Translations under genes and position numbers: made by a program
NCBI GenBank assembly: GCA_934096405.1
Contig: CAKOLW010000006.1
Span: 1 to 55,807 of the forward strand
DNA from: an uncultured Bacilli bacterium
Lineage (GTDB): Bacteria > Bacillota_I > Bacilli_A > RF39 > UBA660
Reading direction: 5' to 3'
DNA: 55,807 bases
Notes under the pieces: generated by a model
Seen by the model: only the letters and a program-made list of their open reading frames with translations
Databases searched by the model: none
What the model was told of the DNA's origin: nothing
Part shown: in pieces, positions 42,345-51,262 of the stretch
How positions within the stretch are numbered: the first letter of the stretch is position 1
Layout of the letters: every line of letters starts with the position of its first letter

Positions 42345-43565
42345 ATGTATAAAAAAATTTTGATATTATTATTTGGTTTATTTATGACAGTTCCCATGTT
42401 CATTAATGCAGAAAAGTTAACATGTACTTATATAAGGCCATATAGTGGAGACAATAAGAGTAAAAAAAATATAAGTTTTAACATTGAATTCAATCCAATT
42501 AAAGTAAGCAATATAACAAATAAAGTTGAAGTTAAAATTATTAATTCAAGTTCTGATTATACTATTAAACAAACAGATGAAGCTACAAGTGGAACGGACT
42601 ATTGGAATTTGCTAAATCCGTACATTGATACTACAGATAAAAACAATCTAAAGATGAAGGAATGCCCAGACTTATGGTTTAAAGAAGATGAAAAAAAGAA
42701 AATTATCAGCTTATTTGCAAGTAGTCAAGCAAGAGGAAATGGTATAGGACAAACTATAACATTAAATGCTTTACTGCACGCGAGTTCTGATGGAAATGTA
42801 ATAACTGGTGACAAGACTAGCAATTTACAAAAAACAAGTTGTACTCTACAAGCCTCCTATATGGATATTTCAACTAAAGAAAATTCCACTTATTCCAGTA
42901 GAACTTTATCTTTTAATATTGATTCATATGAAGATGGAAGCGTATATGTATCTTACGGCAATCAGGGAGGTTATTTAAATAAAACTACAAATGATAGTAA
43001 TATTGCACTTCAATTTGAAATTATAAACAGCAATTTTTATAAAGAAACTATAAAAATTTTTAATGATGATGTTGATAAAATAAAAGATAAATACCCATAT
43101 GGGGACACAACATGCGGGGCACTTGTTATTACAAAGTTTGGAAATGGTAAAGAATATGCGCTTTCTACTGAAACTAGAACTGATTTAGAGGGATATACTA
43201 GTTCTGCAACTGTATCAAAAGATTATACAATTGATACTGATCCTAGACTTAAAATTGATGCCAATATAAGTACTAAATCATCAACATGTGAACAACTTTT
43301 AGGTGGAAAAAATAGCAACTTAATTAAGTATTTGCAAAGCGCATGGACTATAGTTAAAATAGGAGCAATAATAATAACAATAATAATGGCTATTATAGAT
43401 TTTATGACAGTAATAACAAAAGAAAAAGATGAGTTAAAAGAATGTCTTAATAAAAATATAAAAAGATTAATTATTGTTATAATAATTTTATTGATGCCAA
43501 CAATTATAGATTTTATTGGTGAAACTATTTTTAATTCTCCAAATGTGTTGTGTGGTATTAAATAA
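42345..43565 (+). CDS. Secreted ectodomain fused to VirB2-like module 5
   Basis: 406 aa. The signal peptide KKILILLFGLFMTVPMFINA is cleaved before EKLTCTY. The ectodomain is unlike that of the two other fused proteins beyond the initial CTY motif, the CPDLWF segment and spaced cysteines. The C-terminal module SSTCEQLLGGKNSNLIKYLQ plus two helices is almost the same as in the 40919 protein. A conserved anchor with a divergent ectodomain suggests variation of a surface-exposed part. GGTGG ribosome site; VirB6-like gene follows after 17 bases. Confidence 0.78.
   Translation: MYKKILILLFGLFMTVPMFINAEKLTCTYIRPYSGDNKSKKNISFNIEFNPIKVSNITNKVEVKIINSSSDYTIKQTDEATSGTDYWNLLNPYIDTTDKNNLKMKECPDLWFKEDEKKKIISLFASSQARGNGIGQTITLNALLHASSDGNVITGDKTSNLQKTSCTLQASYMDISTKENSTYSSRTLSFNIDSYEDGSVYVSYGNQGGYLNKTTNDSNIALQFEIINSNFYKETIKIFNDDVDKIKDKYPYGDTTCGALVITKFGNGKEYALSTETRTDLEGYTSSATVSKDYTIDTDPRLKIDANISTKSSTCEQLLGGKNSNLIKYLQSAWTIVKIGAIIITIIMAIIDFMTVITKEKDELKECLNKNIKRLIIVIIILLMPTIIDFIGETIFNSPNVLCGIK
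43353..43516 (+). repeat. Direct repeat, copy 2 (VirB2-like module DNA)
   Basis: Second copy of the block at 41924-42090, lacking one ATA. Sequence just upstream of the block differs at several wobble positions between the two genes, so identity is sharply bounded. Confidence 0.9.
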
Positions 43566-43582
43566 TAGAAGGGAGCAAATTT

Positions 43583-45580
43583 ATGAATTTTATAGATGTT
43601 TTTAAATTTACGTTAAGTTTTTCTGGTTTTTCCATACCAATTTTGACTGAAATATTTATTATGATTGATTCAGGTATTTATGGAATAGCGGCTGCAGCTC
43701 TTAGAGGATTTTTTCAAATTGTTGAATTTTCTTCAAAAGTGTTTAGTTCTTCTACGACAAATCCTTTAACAACTCCAATAAATGCAATTATTGGAAGAGT
43801 CATGATTCTAGCGGGAATTTACGCTCTATTTAGATTATCAATTTCTTTAATAAATATTTTAATAGAACCATCAAAATTAAAAAATACAGAAAAAACTGGT
43901 ACAACAATTATAAAAAATGTTACCATTGCTGTTGTATTGCTATTAACTTTAAACTTTATCTTTGGAAAATTAGGAGAACTCCAATTATTGATTATTGATA
44001 ATGAAGTAATACAAAATATAGTTTTTGGAACTCCTGATGACGGAGATAAAAATCCTGGAGGATTAGCAAAAGATGAAGATAGTGCAGCGAAGTTTGTAAA
44101 TCAAATGTGGCTTTTGTTTTTTAAAAAAAAGAAAGATGCACCTGCTTCTGGGTCATGCATTATAAATTATGGAAAAGTAGCAGATGGTACAGGAAATATA
44201 ATTTCGCTGGTACCATGTCATTACGACTATTTTGATTATATACCAATAGCACCATTTGTAGTAGGAATTGTTTTAATTTACCATTTTTTAGTCTATTGTA
44301 TGGAAGTTGCTTCAAGGATGTTGAAGTTATTAATTTTAGAAGTACTTGCACCAATTCCAATAATCATGTCAATTGATCCAACACAAAAAAATAAAATTTC
44401 TAATTATATAAAAATATTTATGCAAATATATTTGCAGATATTTATAAGAATTATAACATTTTATATGGCGTGGGCAATATGTTCTATTTCATTGAATAAT
44501 GTTAGAGATGTTTTAGGCGTAGCTGATGGTGAAGAACTTGGATGGTTTTTACAAATACTTTTAGTAATAGGCGTATTTCATGGTGCTAAAGAATTACCTA
44601 AACTAATTGAAGATGCATTAGGGTTAAAAATTGGTGATGGTTCTACGAAAGCGTATGCAGGTGCTCTACGTGGATTAGTAGGTGGCACAGCAGGATTTGT
44701 TGGTGGTGCAATAGCTGGTGGAATAAGTAGTCATGCAGCAGGTGGAAAATTAGGATCAGTCCTAGGAGGAGTTCTAGGAGGAGCTTTAACAGGCGCTTAT
44801 AGTGGTACTACTGGAGGAATAGCGTCAAAAAATGCTGGTGATAATATTAAAAACATGGTAGCCACTATTGGACGTTCTGGAACACTTGGTACTGGAATAG
44901 GAAAAGCCGGTGGATTATTTCCATTCATTGGTGGTGGCATATCAAATTTCTTTGGTGGACAAAATGCAACTAATAAGAAAAATGCTGAATTTGATAAACA
45001 AATTAAAGATATTGACAAGTCTATCTCAAATATTAATCAATCATCCGATTTAAGAGATAAAATAATTTCACAACTTGAACAACAATTTAGTGGTAAACAT
45101 GACAGTTTAGAAACTATGATGAATAACAATCCAGAACTTCAAAAATTATATAATTATAGAAAAAAAGTAGAGGATAATAAAACTTTAACCGTAGATCAAC
45201 AAACATATCATACTGGAGAAATAGATAAGCAAATAGAAGCGCAAAAAGCTCTTATAAGTGAACAATATAGAGCAGACCGAGATAAGTTCTTTGATGAACA
45301 AGTTAATCTTGCTAAAAATGGTAATAACTTAGATGCGGACACTCAATTATTAAGAGGTATGATAGGTCAATATGAAAAATTTAATAGTGATAATGGAATT
45401 AAGAAAGATCTTAATTATAAAGGAAAAAAAGGATTAAGTAATGAAGATATGAGTCAAATAATTGAATATCAAAATAAAAAAACTGAAGTAGAAGAAGAAA
45501 GAAAAACTTGGCAAAAGTCAAAATCAGAAATAAGTAAAGCAGCTAATGCTGAATATCAAAAAGGTGGTAAAGGCAAATGA
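43583..45580 (+). CDS. VirB6/TrbL-like polytopic membrane protein
   Basis: 665 aa. About six hydrophobic helices in the first 350 residues (for example AIIGRVMILAGIYALF, VTIAVVLLLTLNFIF, FVVGIVLIYHFLVYCME, LQILLVIGVFHGAKELP), with LKLLILEVLAPIPIIMSI typical of Gram-positive VirB6/TrbL proteins. Then comes a Gly/Ala-rich stretch (about 375-460) and a charged coiled coil to the C-terminus. VirB6 forms part of the inner-membrane channel. AAGGGAG ribosome site. Confidence 0.82.
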   Translation: MNFIDVFKFTLSFSGFSIPILTEIFIMIDSGIYGIAAAALRGFFQIVEFSSKVFSSSTTNPLTTPINAIIGRVMILAGIYALFRLSISLINILIEPSKLKNTEKTGTTIIKNVTIAVVLLLTLNFIFGKLGELQLLIIDNEVIQNIVFGTPDDGDKNPGGLAKDEDSAAKFVNQMWLLFFKKKKDAPASGSCIINYGKVADGTGNIISLVPCHYDYFDYIPIAPFVVGIVLIYHFLVYCMEVASRMLKLLILEVLAPIPIIMSIDPTQKNKISNYIKIFMQIYLQIFIRIITFYMAWAICSISLNNVRDVLGVADGEELGWFLQILLVIGVFHGAKELPKLIEDALGLKIGDGSTKAYAGALRGLVGGTAGFVGGAIAGGISSHAAGGKLGSVLGGVLGGALTGAYSGTTGGIASKNAGDNIKNMVATIGRSGTLGTGIGKAGGLFPFIGGGISNFFGGQNATNKKNAEFDKQIKDIDKSISNINQSSDLRDKIISQLEQQFSGKHDSLETMMNNNPELQKLYNYRKKVEDNKTLTVDQQTYHTGEIDKQIEAQKALISEQYRADRDKFFDEQVNLAKNGNNLDADTQLLRGMIGQYEKFNSDNGIKKDLNYKGKKGLSNEDMSQIIEYQNKKTEVEEERKTWQKSKSEISKAANAEYQKGGKGK

Positions 45581-45600
45581 TAAATAGGAGGAAAGAATAA

Positions 45601-45918
45601 ATGAATAATATGTATTTAATACCAGCAAATAGCAAAAGTGGTCAATTAATATTTAACTTTATGAGACCTATAGATTTAGTAATATTTCTAGTAGGTGTTG
45701 CAATGACAATTATATTATTTCTAGCAGTAAGTGCTACAAGCTTACTTGCTACAATAATAAAATTAACACCAATATCTATTGGAGGATTATTAATTGTACC
45801 AGTTGCTTATTATCATAATGTTTTAGAATTTATAAGAGATATAATTAAATTTTTAAGTAGTAGAAGAACTTATTTCTGGAAAGGTTGGTGTGTAAGAAAT
45901 GAATACGGGGAAAAATAA
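45601..45918 (+). CDS. PrgI-family (VirB3-like) membrane protein
   Basis: 105 aa with two adjacent hydrophobic helices (about 24-70) after an amphipathic start (PANSKSGQLIFNFMRPIDL), and a C-terminal YFWKGWCV. Size, helices and position directly before VirB4 match PrgI-type proteins of Gram-positive conjugative elements, VirB3 counterparts. Its 3' end overlaps the next gene by 20 bases. Confidence 0.78.
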   Translation: MNNMYLIPANSKSGQLIFNFMRPIDLVIFLVGVAMTIILFLAVSATSLLATIIKLTPISIGGLLIVPVAYYHNVLEFIRDIIKFLSSRRTYFWKGWCVRNEYGEK

Positions 45919-46471
45919 AGTAAATATTAAAGATTTAAAATATGCTGAAAACTGGTTACCAATAAGATCAATATTAAATGGTTGTATTCAAACTGATGAT
46001 GGTAATCAAGTAACTGGAGTTAAAGTTCAACCTAAGAACATCTTCATAATGGATTATGATACTCAAAAAAATGTTATATACAATTTAAGAAATTTATATA
46101 ATAGTTTGGATTATGAGTTTTGGGTTATAGTATCTGGAAGACCAGTTGATATTCACGTATACCTAAGTAGTTTACAATTACTCTATAACAATGTTACAAC
46201 ACCAGCAATGAAAAAATTAGTAATGCAAGATATAAATAAAGCTAACTTATTTATGAGTAAAGAAGTGGGTGTAGTTGATACTGAATACTTTGTATTATTT
46301 AAAGAAAAAAGACCTGAAATAATACAAAAGAAAATACAAAACTTAGTAAGTGGTTTTGCTACATGTGGATTAACTGCTAGACAAACAAGTAATGATGATT
46401 TAAGAGTTTTAATAGAAGGATTCTTAAATGATAATAATAGAACTGAATTTGGGACGGTGATTACTGAATGA
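45899..46471 (+). CDS. VirB4 N-terminal domain protein (TrsD/TraD-like)
   Basis: 190 aa. WLPIRSILNGCIQTDDG and VTGVKVQPKNIF are typical of the first domain of TrsD/TrsE-type proteins, as is the later DIHVYLSSLQLLYNN. No ATPase motifs. It overlaps the following ATPase gene by 4 bases (ATGA), so the two chains are made together and probably assemble into one VirB4 unit. pGO1-type and pIP501-type plasmids have a comparable TrsD/TrsE or TraD/TraE arrangement. No sign of recent frameshift: both have good length and starts. Confidence 0.75.
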   Translation: MNTGKNKVNIKDLKYAENWLPIRSILNGCIQTDDGNQVTGVKVQPKNIFIMDYDTQKNVIYNLRNLYNSLDYEFWVIVSGRPVDIHVYLSSLQLLYNNVTTPAMKKLVMQDINKANLFMSKEVGVVDTEYFVLFKEKRPEIIQKKIQNLVSGFATCGLTARQTSNDDLRVLIEGFLNDNNRTEFGTVITE

Positions 46472-48252
46472 ACTTAAAAAGTCAATTAGCGCCTAAAGGG
46501 CTAGAATTTAGAGCTGGGGACATGGTTATAAGCGGAAAATATTGTTGTTTCTTAACAATAATAAGTTACCCTAAAATGATAAGTGAAGGATTTCTTGCTA
46601 ATTTAACTCAATATTCTGGTATAAAAGTAGTTATTAAACATATTCCAATTCAATTTTCAGTTTTAACTAAAATGTTAAATAAAGAAATAGCTGATATGAA
46701 AATTAAATATAGAGATGAACACGATAGAACAGTTCAAGAACAAATAAGACAAAACTATGAAAGTATAGAAGCTTTCATTAGCCAGTTAACAGCTACTCAA
46801 GCTAGAATATTTGATTTTCAAATGCATGTTATGGTTTTAGCAGATAGTCAAGAAGAATTAGAAAATAAAAAAGTTCAAGTTAAAAACTATTTGGATGCCA
46901 TGGGAATGAAAGGAATAGTATTAAGATTTGAACAAGAAAAAATATTACAAAGTTGTTTGCCAATATTCCCGGCAAATGATATTGAAGAAAGAATAGGAAC
47001 ACCTATACCTAGTATAACAATGGCTGCAATGTATCCATTTGTATTTGATAGCATAAAAGATCCAGGTTTATCTTGTTTATTAGGTGTAGATTTCTCTGGC
47101 GGTATAATTTTATTTAACCAATTCTTATATCAAATAAAAAAAGAATTTAATAGAAACAATGCTAACATGATAATGTTAGGTACATCTGGTAGTGGTAAAT
47201 CTACAGCTGCTAAATTATTACTTAGAACAAATATTAGAAATGGTCATAAAATAGTTGCTATAGACCCAGAAGGTGAACTTGAAGACATGACTAGACTATA
47301 TGGTGGAGATTTCATTGACCTTGGTAAAGGTGGACGTTATGGAATGATAAATCCACTAGAAGTAATAGTTGATGCTGATGAAGAAGACATTGCAGCTGGT
47401 CTTGGTTATACAATTCTAACTAGAACATTACAAACATTAAAAGCATTTATGAAATATTACAGTCCTGACATTGAAGAAGATGTATTAACATTATTTAGTG
47501 AAGTATTACAAGATACATATGCTAGATATAAAATTACATATGAAACAGACTTTACAAAATTTAGTAGTGAAGACTACCCAACATTTGATGACGTATATGC
47601 TACTATTAAAGGTAGATTACTATCAATGACTGAAAGAACACGTGAAAGAGAAGTAATGGAAAAACTTGAGTTAAAAGTAAGACCTTTAACAAAAGAATTA
47701 AGATACTACTTTACAGGTCATACTACAGTACAACCTGATAGTGACTTTATAGTATTTAACATAAAAGAATTAATGAATACTGATGCTAACATAAGAAATG
47801 CGTTATTTTTCAACATATTAAAACATGCATGGGGATTATGTCTAGATAAAACAACTAATACTGTTTTAATGGTTGATGAAGCACATACTTTATTAGCAGA
47901 TAAAAACACACTTGGAGCTGAATTTTTAGCGCAAGTACAAAGAAGAAGTCGTAAATACAATACTGGTACTATTATAATTACACAACAACCTACAGACTTT
48001 GCAAGTCCAGAAGTAATTGTACATGGTAAAGCAATATTCGATAATGCTAGTTACTATCTAGTAATGGGATTAAAGAAACAAGCAGTTGAAGATTTGAGCT
48101 TATTAATTGATTTAAATGATCAAGAAAAAGAATCAATCAAACGTTACAATCAAGGTGAAGCATTATTCGTTTGTGGTTCAAGAAGAATGAGAATTAATGT
48201 TATAGTTACTCCAGAAGAATTAGAATCATTTGGTTCAGGTGGAGGTCTATAA
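46468..48252 (+). CDS. VirB4/TrsE-type secretion ATPase
   Basis: 594 aa. N-terminal part of the VirB4 family (PKGLEFRAGDMVISGKY, DFQMHVMVLADSQEEL), then a RecA-like ATPase: Walker A GTSGSGKS at 238-245, IVAIDPEGELEDM, Walker B VLMVDEAH with Asp470-Glu471, and TIIITQQPTDFAS. VirB4 powers pilus assembly and substrate transfer at the cytoplasmic face of the channel. ATGA overlap with the N-domain gene upstream. Confidence 0.95.
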   Translation: MNLKSQLAPKGLEFRAGDMVISGKYCCFLTIISYPKMISEGFLANLTQYSGIKVVIKHIPIQFSVLTKMLNKEIADMKIKYRDEHDRTVQEQIRQNYESIEAFISQLTATQARIFDFQMHVMVLADSQEELENKKVQVKNYLDAMGMKGIVLRFEQEKILQSCLPIFPANDIEERIGTPIPSITMAAMYPFVFDSIKDPGLSCLLGVDFSGGIILFNQFLYQIKKEFNRNNANMIMLGTSGSGKSTAAKLLLRTNIRNGHKIVAIDPEGELEDMTRLYGGDFIDLGKGGRYGMINPLEVIVDADEEDIAAGLGYTILTRTLQTLKAFMKYYSPDIEEDVLTLFSEVLQDTYARYKITYETDFTKFSSEDYPTFDDVYATIKGRLLSMTERTREREVMEKLELKVRPLTKELRYYFTGHTTVQPDSDFIVFNIKELMNTDANIRNALFFNILKHAWGLCLDKTTNTVLMVDEAHTLLADKNTLGAEFLAQVQRRSRKYNTGTIIITQQPTDFASPEVIVHGKAIFDNASYYLVMGLKKQAVEDLSLLIDLNDQEKESIKRYNQGEALFVCGSRRMRINVIVTPEELESFGSGGGL

Positions 48253-48274
48253 TACTTAAATAATGGTGGTAATT

Positions 48275-51250
48275 ATGGATGACAAAAGAGATAATATAAA
48301 CACTAATAATCAAAATCAAGGTGCACAAAATGTGCGCTCTTTTGGCGTTCAAAACCAAAACTCTGGTGCAGAGGAAATTAGTGAAAGAATTAATAAATCT
48401 AAAAGAAAGAATTTAGGTAATAATAAGGCATCCAGTCCTTCTACAAAAGGAGAAAACAGCTTAAAGTCTGATAGCACTGGAACTGCAAATAGTGAGAAAC
48501 AAAGCTTAAAAGAAAAAACAAAAGAAGGATTAAAGCCTAAAAATTTAGCAAAAAAGGGTGCAAGTACATTAGGAAGAAGTGCACTTGGAAAAGTGCAAGA
48601 AGATGATAATGGTTTTAGTGGTATGGCAAGAACCGCTGGAAAAGCTGTTGACACAACTAAGACAGTGAAAAAAATTGTGAATTTATTAAAAATTCCAGGG
48701 GTTCGTGAAGCCGTTATAATCGGAATAATAGTTATTTTTGGGTTAATTATGCTAATTGGTATAGCTATAGCAATAGCCAACCCATTTCAATTATGGATTA
48801 GTAGTTTAGGAATGAAATTTGGATTAACTAGTACTGAAGTAGTAGAAATGAATTATAGTGATGATGAAGAAGACCAAGATAAGATAGTTGAAGGCATGAA
48901 AAGAACTGAAATAGAAGAAGCATATGGAGATTGTGAAACTTCTTGGATCAGATCAGTAGCAAACTTTTTTGGCGATTATGATTTAACCAACTCATGTGAA
49001 TTTGTGCGATATTTAAAAAAACGAGTTGAAACAGCTGAACGCAAAACTCGTATAGAAAACATTCCACCAGGCTATGTTATTAATACATTTTATTATGCTT
49101 ATGAAACACAAAACTATAAGGAAGATGGCACAGCCACATTAAATAGAATACCAAAAAATGCCGATAAAGATGATGAAGAAAAATATGAGATAATGTCAGA
49201 CTTAGATGCAATAACTTTCTTATTTGAAATTAATACACTTACTGCCAATGCAAAATTAGACAACACATTTGCTGGTAAGATTTTTGATGGTGCTACTGAA
49301 AGTTGGACAAAATTCTTAGAAAATACAGATTTAATTCAATTCCATATTTTTACACGACCTGATATAGATAGACTTCTTGAACAATATATATTAACTTATG
49401 ATTATAAATACTGGAAATGGGAGATTGTCAGTAAAGAAGATGAACCAGAAAAATGGGATTGTGTATCACATCCAGAAAGTAAAAATTATATAGATACTAA
49501 AAAGTATGAATTATATTTAAGATATGGAGATAAAGTATCAGTAGGAGATTTAGGAATAAAATCAGGCCATAGGGGTTATGAAGCAGATAAAAATATTGTT
49601 GCCTCATATAATGCTACTGATCCACAATGTATAGATAGAGTACAAAAAAAATATGGAGAAAAACCAGGATCATTAGAAATATATGATACTAAAGAATATC
49701 CAGACCAAGCTGGTGACCAAGAAGCAGAAATCACATTGGGCGATGGTAATAAATATACATATGAAAATGGTTTTATTTATGATAGATATCCAAGATATAT
49801 GAAAGAATTTACTTCAGATAATGAAGAACCAGAATTTAATTTCGTAATAGCAAAAGAAATTGAAAAATTTATTGAAAACATGAGAGATAGACAAGACTAT
49901 TCAAATTATTTATTGGGTTACGACTCTGATATAGAAAAATATCTTGATAAAAATAACTCTTCATCCTCAGCCACAGTTATATGTGATTACACAGATGTAG
50001 ATGGTTCCGATGAAAGCGGAACAGAAGAAAATGGGAGTAGTACAAGTACTATTGATACAAGTTATAAAGTTCAACTTATGTATCCATATAAAGACAGCTT
50101 TTCATTTGATGCATTTGACTTTAATTCTAATACACCAATGAGTAATGAATTAGTTGATATAGAAAAATATGTACTTGGTGCAGTATTTGCTGAAGCAGGT
50201 GATACACCATGGCAAGAATCTAAATTCATTACAAATAGTGAAGCAACTTCTAAAGCATTCTCAATTATGACAAGAAGTTTCTTAATGGCAAATGGCACAT
50301 CAACTACCAATAGTGGAGAAAAAGTAATACAAATTGCTAACTCTACAACTAGACAAACTTATTGTGATCCGGATGAGGGATGTTATAGATGTTGGAGCAA
50401 CACAAATAACAATAACATAATTTTAGTGCCAATAGATAATGAAAAAGCTATTAATAATAATCAATGTACAAAAGTTGAACCATTACCAGAAAATTCTAAA
50501 CTAAGAGAATACGTAGAAGCAACAGTAGGTCAAGTTATGACAACTTCTTCTGGAACAGTTGCTTCAACACAATATGATAATACAAAATTGTCAAAATGGT
50601 TAAAAGAAGGAACTCCAGATTCAAGTTTAGCTAATTATGATTATACAGAATTATTATATTTGCAGTATAATGATAAAGGTTACTCATTAAAAGGTGTAGA
50701 ATGTAGGACTGTCTATAGTGGTGGTACTAATTACATAGCTTCTGGAAACTGGGATAGTTGGAAACAAGGAAGTGCATCTCCTTGGGGTAATCAAACATTT
50801 GGTGCTGGAGCAACTATGGCAGACGCCGGATGTCTAATAACATCATTTTCTAAACTAATCGCAGATGCTAATCCATCAACATTAAGAATTCCAAACTTTA
50901 ACCCAGGTAATTTTGCTCAAGTACTAACTGCTAATAATTGCTTTGAAGGTAATAATTTAAGAAATGAATGCGCACTTAAAGTTGCCGTTGGAGAAGGTAA
51001 TTATACTTATAGCGCTGCAAATCTTTCTGGAACATTTGAACAAAAAAGAAAATTAATAACATCATTCATAAATTCTGGTTATAAAGTTATAATTAGTGTA
51101 AATGGGGATGGACACTGGGTTTATGTAACTGGAACAACTGATACTGATATATTAATGTCAGATCCAGCTTCCTCACATGGAAATTCAAATTCAGTATTAA
51201 AAACATATGGTAACACTTCTGCTTATTATAAAATAATAAAATTTACATAA
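48275..51250 (+). CDS. Secretion-linked wall enzyme: SpoIID-like plus C39-like peptidase domains
   Basis: 991 aa from ATG 48275 (GGTGG just upstream; an earlier ATG at 48263 overlaps it). A basic Gln/Asn-rich cytoplasmic part, one transmembrane helix (about 145-168), a long unassigned exterior region, then a SpoIID-like domain (about 620-790: LVDIEKYVLGAVFAEAG, Glu640 at the expected catalytic position, AFSIMTRSFLMA). Last is a C39-like papain-fold domain with Cys853 (DAGCLITS), His947 (DGHWVYV) and Asp963 (MSDPAS). Presumably opens the wall for the secretion channel, as SLT-CHAP proteins (TraG-like) do in conjugative systems. Confidence 0.8.
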   Translation: MDDKRDNINTNNQNQGAQNVRSFGVQNQNSGAEEISERINKSKRKNLGNNKASSPSTKGENSLKSDSTGTANSEKQSLKEKTKEGLKPKNLAKKGASTLGRSALGKVQEDDNGFSGMARTAGKAVDTTKTVKKIVNLLKIPGVREAVIIGIIVIFGLIMLIGIAIAIANPFQLWISSLGMKFGLTSTEVVEMNYSDDEEDQDKIVEGMKRTEIEEAYGDCETSWIRSVANFFGDYDLTNSCEFVRYLKKRVETAERKTRIENIPPGYVINTFYYAYETQNYKEDGTATLNRIPKNADKDDEEKYEIMSDLDAITFLFEINTLTANAKLDNTFAGKIFDGATESWTKFLENTDLIQFHIFTRPDIDRLLEQYILTYDYKYWKWEIVSKEDEPEKWDCVSHPESKNYIDTKKYELYLRYGDKVSVGDLGIKSGHRGYEADKNIVASYNATDPQCIDRVQKKYGEKPGSLEIYDTKEYPDQAGDQEAEITLGDGNKYTYENGFIYDRYPRYMKEFTSDNEEPEFNFVIAKEIEKFIENMRDRQDYSNYLLGYDSDIEKYLDKNNSSSSATVICDYTDVDGSDESGTEENGSSTSTIDTSYKVQLMYPYKDSFSFDAFDFNSNTPMSNELVDIEKYVLGAVFAEAGDTPWQESKFITNSEATSKAFSIMTRSFLMANGTSTTNSGEKVIQIANSTTRQTYCDPDEGCYRCWSNTNNNNIILVPIDNEKAINNNQCTKVEPLPENSKLREYVEATVGQVMTTSSGTVASTQYDNTKLSKWLKEGTPDSSLANYDYTELLYLQYNDKGYSLKGVECRTVYSGGTNYIASGNWDSWKQGSASPWGNQTFGAGATMADAGCLITSFSKLIADANPSTLRIPNFNPGNFAQVLTANNCFEGNNLRNECALKVAVGEGNYTYSAANLSGTFEQKRKLITSFINSGYKVIISVNGDGHWVYVTGTTDTDILMSDPASSHGNSNSVLKTYGNTSAYYKIIKFT

Positions 51251-51262
51251 AGGGAGGGCTAA

